This document shows positions 58,523-64,000 of a stretch of 64,000 bases of DNA, in pieces. Within the stretch, counting starts at the first letter, position 1, and every line of letters starts with the position of its first letter. This DNA comes from Clavelina lepadiformis (taxonomy: Eukaryota > Chordata > Ascidiacea > Aplousobranchia > Clavelinidae): the NCBI RefSeq assembly GCF_947623445.1, contig NC_135244.1, forward strand, positions 5,084,001 to 5,148,000, in the 5' to 3' direction. A model generated the notes under the pieces. That model saw only the letters and a program-made list of their open reading frames with translations. It was not told the origin of the DNA and did no database searches. A program made the position numbers and the translations under genes.

Positions 58523-61433
58523 GTGGTTTTCTAGAAAATTTTCGATCTTCAAACAATAACCTTTATCTTGCCGGATGTAATCTTTTTACTTTGTGTTATC
58601 TTCTATCAGTTAAATATTACTTGGGATAATGCAAGGATGCTTTATTTGCATTCATCCAAAGATTTCTGTTCGCTATATTGTGCTCCAATGCTGAAATAAC
58701 AACAAGAGTCTTAGTCTCATTTACTCTAATTAATCTAATTTGGCATCCAAAGTCGTTGTAATACGATAGCGTCTGTTTCAACTAGTGGAAGTTCCGTTTC
58801 GTTAATTATGTTTCTATAAACCTTCAGTTGTGAAGGATAAAATTTAACTTTTTAAAATGTTCATTATATATCTGCACTAGTTTAAGCTACACAGAATCGG
58901 AAAACAGTTTTGCATATGCGGTAATACAAACTAAAAATGCCTTTTAAATACAACTTTTTCGTCGTTAAAAGCGATCGGGTATAACTGATCTACGAAGGAA
59001 GTTTGTTCTTTGTCTACTCTACATGTAAATCGTCCCTAGTAAGGTGCCGTGTGCAAAACCAGACACCGTACGCAGTAAGTGAAACGTTACATAATGCGAG
59101 ACAGAAAGTGCTTAAAGACAACTGCTGGTTGAAATCAATGGTAATTGAAAGATTGCAAACAGTATTACAACGCTGTCTGAAAGACACTTCCCTGCTCAAA
59201 AGCATTATAGTCAATAAAACGTTTTTTAAATGACGTACATTACCCATAACGTTTTGCGTAACAACAGGGCAACAAAAGCTACTGGTAATAGGCTACACTC
59301 ATTTCCAACAAGAAATTGTAGACTCTACAATGTAGAGGCTTGTAACAATTGGAGGATGTGTACTGCATACCTTCATACACTGAGAATTTCTGAACAGAAC
59401 GTTTAGTTTATCCTGGAGCGCATTTTCAATACCATCCACGTTCGCGTTTTTGTTGCAAATGGCATGAAAACAAAGTGAAATGGCGATCTATTTATTCCAT
59501 GTAGCGAAAAAGTTATTAGTGTTCATACCTTCAAATAGCTTTTTATTGGGGCAAAAATATAACTTCGTCGTTTTAATTTCACATTACGTAGCCTATAACG
59601 AAGTGTAAACATTTCAGCAATACTCTACTGCACTACGTGCTTCGGATGGCATAGGCTATGCATATGTTTAAAACTACTGCATCGTGCTATGAGTAACGCC
59701 TCGATATTTACAATCTTTCAATGTAGTCGCACAAGCTTTGCTCTTTATTTACTTGGGCTTATGAGTATAGTTACTATATATAAGTATAGTTACTTATACT
59801 CACTTTGCGATTTTTCTGCTGTCAGGCACTGCAGTCGAAAGTTCTTTATTTATAGACAATAAAAACAATGAGTCATCAACGTAAGCAAATGTGTTTAGTA
59901 TCTGAGGATGTTTACACGCTTACAAAAAAGTTAGTTGCAACTTTTCTGTGGCTCGATCTCTCAGACGATCAGAACAGTAATTAAAATAAGCTATAAATTT
60001 TCTCACCTCTTACTTCCTGGACACATCAATGCGCATAACATTACATCAGGAACAAAAAAGTTATTGAATGTTAAACTTTTTTTAAGAAAGCGATAGACAA
60101 AATTAAAAAAAGTCTGCCCAAAAGTGATGTTTTCAAACAGGCTCAAAAACTTCCATGTGACATTTCAACATTGCGAGGCATATGTAAATAAGTACAAAAT
60201 ATTAAATATTTCTCTGGTACTTTTTAGTAAACCTGATTTAGTAGTGACCATGCCTATTATGCCCTATGGCATTTAATTAATTTGAATACTGAAGGCTCTG
60301 TGTTTTAGCCGAAATGTTGACAGCAACATTAGACGATATTCATCAAGATGTAGGCTAATCTTTGCTATTATTCCTATTAATAATGGAATTACATTCAACT
60401 TTGATTTGCTGTACATCAGAACACGGTTTGCGGCTAAGTAGATCCTATAATAGCTAGGCGCATACGGACTAAAACAGCTGACAGCCTGACAGTAACATTC
60501 CGGGAAATGGTGGTTGTTTTTCTGTGCAAACGCGTATTCATTATAAAGCGTTTCCTGTTTCAGGAGAGTACGCAATCACAACAAAATGATTTTGGACCGC
60601 ACGTTCCGACTCCAGGCAATTTGTTTGACCCGTGAACATTTGCATGATTTACAACATTAGAATATACAAGCGTTTATGTTAATAAAATGGAAAGGTAATC
60701 TGTGTTTGGATGGTTGTATGACGCACTAGTAACGTATACACATAGAAGTTTCATAAAATAATACCCCAGTATACTATACAGTAAAACAGGAAATTGATCC
60801 TTGCGTTGTTGGTTCATTCAGAGGCATTGTTTGATCACAATATTAAAAATTGTGACATAAAACGCTGATTTAAAATGATTATATCTTTTCACGATATGCG
60901 ATATCATAACTACTTCATATTAGGAAAAGACCAGCTAGTATTGATTGGCCTTAGATAAATTCCGAAATTCCTCACATCTCCTTTTCCGTTAACTGGTTTT
61001 TACTGCATTTAGTCATGCTTTTTTCGTCATTGTTGCGGTGGAGATTAAAAATCAGTGCTAGCTGATAGTTGCATACGGCCATGCACAAATGCACGGGGGA
61101 AAAGCAACAAATCAAGAAACGCCCAAAAACTGATTATTGATGTCTGATATTAAGTATTAACTCACTGTTGAGTGACGACAGCTAGCACGGCAATTTCTAG
61201 AGCTCTCACTTTCCTTCTTCCGTACCAAGTATTTCCCATTCTTTTTTCCGCTCTTTTCTCTGACCTGCAAAGGCAGATCCGATTATTCGAAGAAGTGGAT
61301 AATACTAACAGAAACGAAAACTAAGGTAGATTACTCATTTATTAGGTTAGAATAGATAGGCTATGTTTTGTGCGTTCTGAACTATTAGTATTAGAATAAA
61401 TTACCCTTGTGGTGCACTCGAAATGCTCTAAAT
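58523..61433. other. 5' flank of PSS copy C and intergenic
   Basis: 58.5-60.1 kb is homologous to the 5' flank of copy A and should hold the copy C promoter. A 40-bp palindromic tract (GAGTATAGTTACTATATATA...) lies near 59763-59803. No exon recognised from 60.1 to 61.4 kb. Confidence 0.55.
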
Positions 61434-62422
61434 CAGCATTTCTCAAACTGTGTTTCGCGAAACAATCATTTCTGCAGTCAGCATTATAACAGTTATAATG
61501 TTTACTAGCAATTGAACTGAGTTATTACGATGGAACAATGGCGAGTCGTCACACTTATATTAATCTAAATACAGTGTGACGTAATGCAAAGTCAAAAATA
61601 CCAATAAAGACGTTACAAACAACAACGCCCTACGATCTAACAATTGCAGTAATTTTGATAATAGTAGGCTTACTTATACAGAAAGTCGGGAGGGTGGGCA
61701 GACTACATACAAGGGTACCGCGGGCCGTGCATTGCACGCCTCTGCATTACCTGGTATTTTCGCTTGCTAGTTATTGCTGAGGTGGACAGATTTATATATG
61801 TGAAGGGTTCTTGTTAGTTGGTAAGTTGTTAGGCTGGTGCAGAGCTCTAACTTAAAATTACTTACTGCAAATGGATCAGTGGTGAATAACTGGCAGCGTA
61901 AAAAGAACTAATGATAAGCCTGATGAGTGGGTGACAGGTGAGTTTTCATTACTCCAGTGCAAATAGCCTAGCCTAGATGACAGTATACAATAAACAAATA
62001 ACAGGCAAGTTTGTTTTCTTTAATCAGCAATGTCTATTGAAATACATTTCTCTGTTTTACTGCACAAAATGATAATAAAATCAGCAACTTGTACGTATCT
62101 GGGCTTGTGACGCAACACCTGAAATAAGATATTAACAAAAATGTTTAAAAATGAAACTTGGCATGATTTCATTTAACTTGAATTACACTGTGCTAATAAC
62201 CTTTATTACCCTGTTTTTGTAGTCAACTTAATTTATTCGTTTTTTAAAATTGCGCTTGTAAAACGGGGCTTCTGGCTTATAAAGTGGAATATTTCTAAAG
62301 TCTATATTTCTTAGCAAGGCTGTATCCAAGATGTTTTTGGGTAGAATCCCAACACCAACCACCTTCTAAATGAGCCAAAAGTACCTTAGTGTTTTGTGGC
62401 TAAGAAAGTTTGAGAAACGCTG
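61434..62422. mobile_element. hAT-like element, 989 bp
   Basis: Ends CAGCATTTCTCAAAC and GTTTGAGAAACGCTG with an exact 8-bp duplication CTCTAAAT (61426-61433 and 62423-62430). No transposase ORF. A piece near 61685-61745 (GGTACCGCGGGCCGTGCA) resembles the right end of the MITE at 22194, perhaps an older nested remnant. Confidence 0.9.
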
Positions 62423-63595
62423 CTCTAAATGACTACCAAATGGTACGGTACCTTTTAGGCCTTTTGCTTGTATGCGCAATGTGTTTTATGCTATGCTTAC
62501 CATGCCTGTACTTTGGTTAAAGCACCGGCCCTACTGGAAAGTATGGTAGTTTTCCACGAGAACTTGTGCGTGCAACGACGTAAGTTTGGGCATCATGGCG
62601 TGCACTAAAGCCATAATTACTTGTTTGTGTTTTATAAATCGGCGTGTATATTGATGGACTTTGTGTGTGCAGTTGCCTCACTTCTGCACTTGTCACTTTC
62701 CACTATGGTTTACCGGTAACATACACTCTGACATTGACCAGATTGGAAAGTTTTCTAAGTATGCGGGGTATTTTATTTAACTCTGCGTACAATGGCTATT
62801 GTTTTATCTTGTGGTACCGGTCATTTCTCACCCACTGCCTAAAAACAGCAAACTTTCCAACCTGGGTCACTGACAGACATTGCACTTCACTGCCAATGGG
62901 TGAATGAGTCAATCATACCATCATAATCACACAATCACAATCATAGACTATCCAAGTCCAGTACAGAAGTCCACAACTACGTCACCATGCCATGTGATGC
63001 ATTTGTATACTTGATCCTTGCTACCGAAATTGTGATGTTGTTTATAGTTGTGCTCAAGTGCATGCCATCAAGCTGAAATTTGCATCTTTGCACGCACGAT
63101 TTCTCGTTGAAAACTACCATACTTTCCTGTTGGGCCAGTGTCCAGTTAAATGTGCCTTAAAGTTGTCAATTAGCAATATTTTGTTCCAAAAACGACATTT
63201 GATTATGATGCTGATTACAGAATGTTTTACTTTAACCGTCTCAGAGATTGTTATAGTATTAGTTTTTAAATTTACGAAAATTATTAATCTGTATAAAAGG
63301 CAAAAAGACTAAAGTTTTTCAAATATTTTTTAGTTTCTGGTTAAGCAAGTTACGGCATGCCTCATTACAGCATAGGCTATATATAGATCTTTGTTAGTGG
63401 AGTGCATTCTGTATTTTATTTACTTGTTAAGGATTATTTATACCAAATTAACACCACAATACATTGCCATTTTTGTGCATTAGGCTGTTTATTGATCGCT
63501 TTAAAAGGCCTAAATATAATATTCTGTAAATCTTTATATTCCGTAAACATGTACTGACAATATACTATGTTTGCCACTAGGCATAATTTCAATAA
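62423..63595. other. Intergenic
   Basis: Includes a repeat shared with 22.6-22.8 kb (about 62950-63060). Open frames here show no coding signal I trust. Confidence 0.5.
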
Positions 63596-63785
63596 CAAAA
63601 GGTGCTCAGCTGGTGAATTAATTCTTTCATGAACCAACGTTTTGCAAACCCATGTGGGTGAGCTTCGTCAGGGCAGATTCCAATTATCTGCAATTAATTT
63701 GGAATCTGCCCCGACGAAGCTCATCCGCATGGGTTTGCGAAATGTTGGTTAATAAGAATTAATTCACCAGCTGAGCACCTTTTGT
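63596..63785. repeat. Long hairpin (inverted repeat, about 95-bp arms)
   Basis: Outer ends AACAAAAGGTGCTCAGCTGG and CCAGCTGAGCACCTTTTGTT are exact inverted copies. The arms continue almost to the centre (CAGATTCCAA...TTGGAATCTG) with scattered mismatches. No coding capacity; probably a foldback MITE. TGTACTGACAAT occurs on both sides (about 63550 and 63796). Confidence 0.9.
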
Positions 63786-64000
63786 TAGTGATATGTACTG
63801 ACAATGTTCTATAATTCCTGACTTTCTGAAAAGTATGTAGTGTGGCTTTCCTTAATATTTCTCATTTTTTCTTCACATTTTGTAAACTAGTGTTGACCAA
63901 GTAAACGACACTGTTGAGGGAAATTCAGAAATTGGTTTATATCTTTTTTGCAAAGTTATGAAGAACATACAGAAATAAATTACAGCTGTGCCGGCAAGCA

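Noticed and set aside
60273-60575. Minus-strand ORF of 100 codons
   Set aside because: No family match and no supporting exon; chance ORF in intergenic DNA.

Overview
The window is AT-rich, intron-containing animal DNA. An invertebrate chordate fits best, most likely an ascidian tunicate. The reasons are compact genes with short introns, recognisable chordate orthologues (TMEM232, C8orf82/UPF0598, MFSD3, ECSIT), two genes on one strand only 29 bp apart (as in tunicate operons), and many small DNA transposons. The species call is inference; the sequence alone does not prove it.

Layout. 348-2500 (+): 3' exons of a long proline-rich, tyrosine-motif scaffold-like protein whose 5' end lies outside the window. 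4226-10892 (-): a complete 14-exon TMEM232 orthologue. 10893-13634: intergenic, with a 246-bp tandem duplication, a palindrome and a SINE-like repeat. 13635-16368 (+): C8orf82 (UPF0598) and MFSD3, nearly touching. 16730-18250 (-): intronless ECSIT. 18251-23134: transposon graveyard (hAT transposase C-terminus, hAT MITE). 23135-28361 (+): six-exon C2H2 zinc-finger protein with four short motifs resembling the histone H3 K9 region.

31473-58522 (-): the main feature is a tandem array of three complete 12-exon phosphatidylserine synthase genes (PTDSS1/2 family), here called copies A (31473-35433), B (39424-43819) and C (50659-58522). Every exon junction could be placed in phase, giving proteins of 428, 427 and 426 aa. 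The copies differ at positions that control feedback inhibition in mammalian PSS1, and copy C is a mosaic of A-like and B-like segments. The introns and gaps of the array are packed with DNA transposons: hAT MITEs, a pogo/Tigger element with a deleted catalytic core, a Tc1 element interrupted by a BED-finger hAT, a MITE interrupted by another MITE, and two foldback elements with 9-bp target duplications and tandem-subrepeat termini.

58523-64000 holds the 5' flank of copy C, duplicated from that of copy A, followed by a 1-kb hAT-like element and a near-perfect 190-bp hairpin at 63.6-63.8 kb. No rRNA, tRNA, CRISPR or prokaryotic feature was seen.
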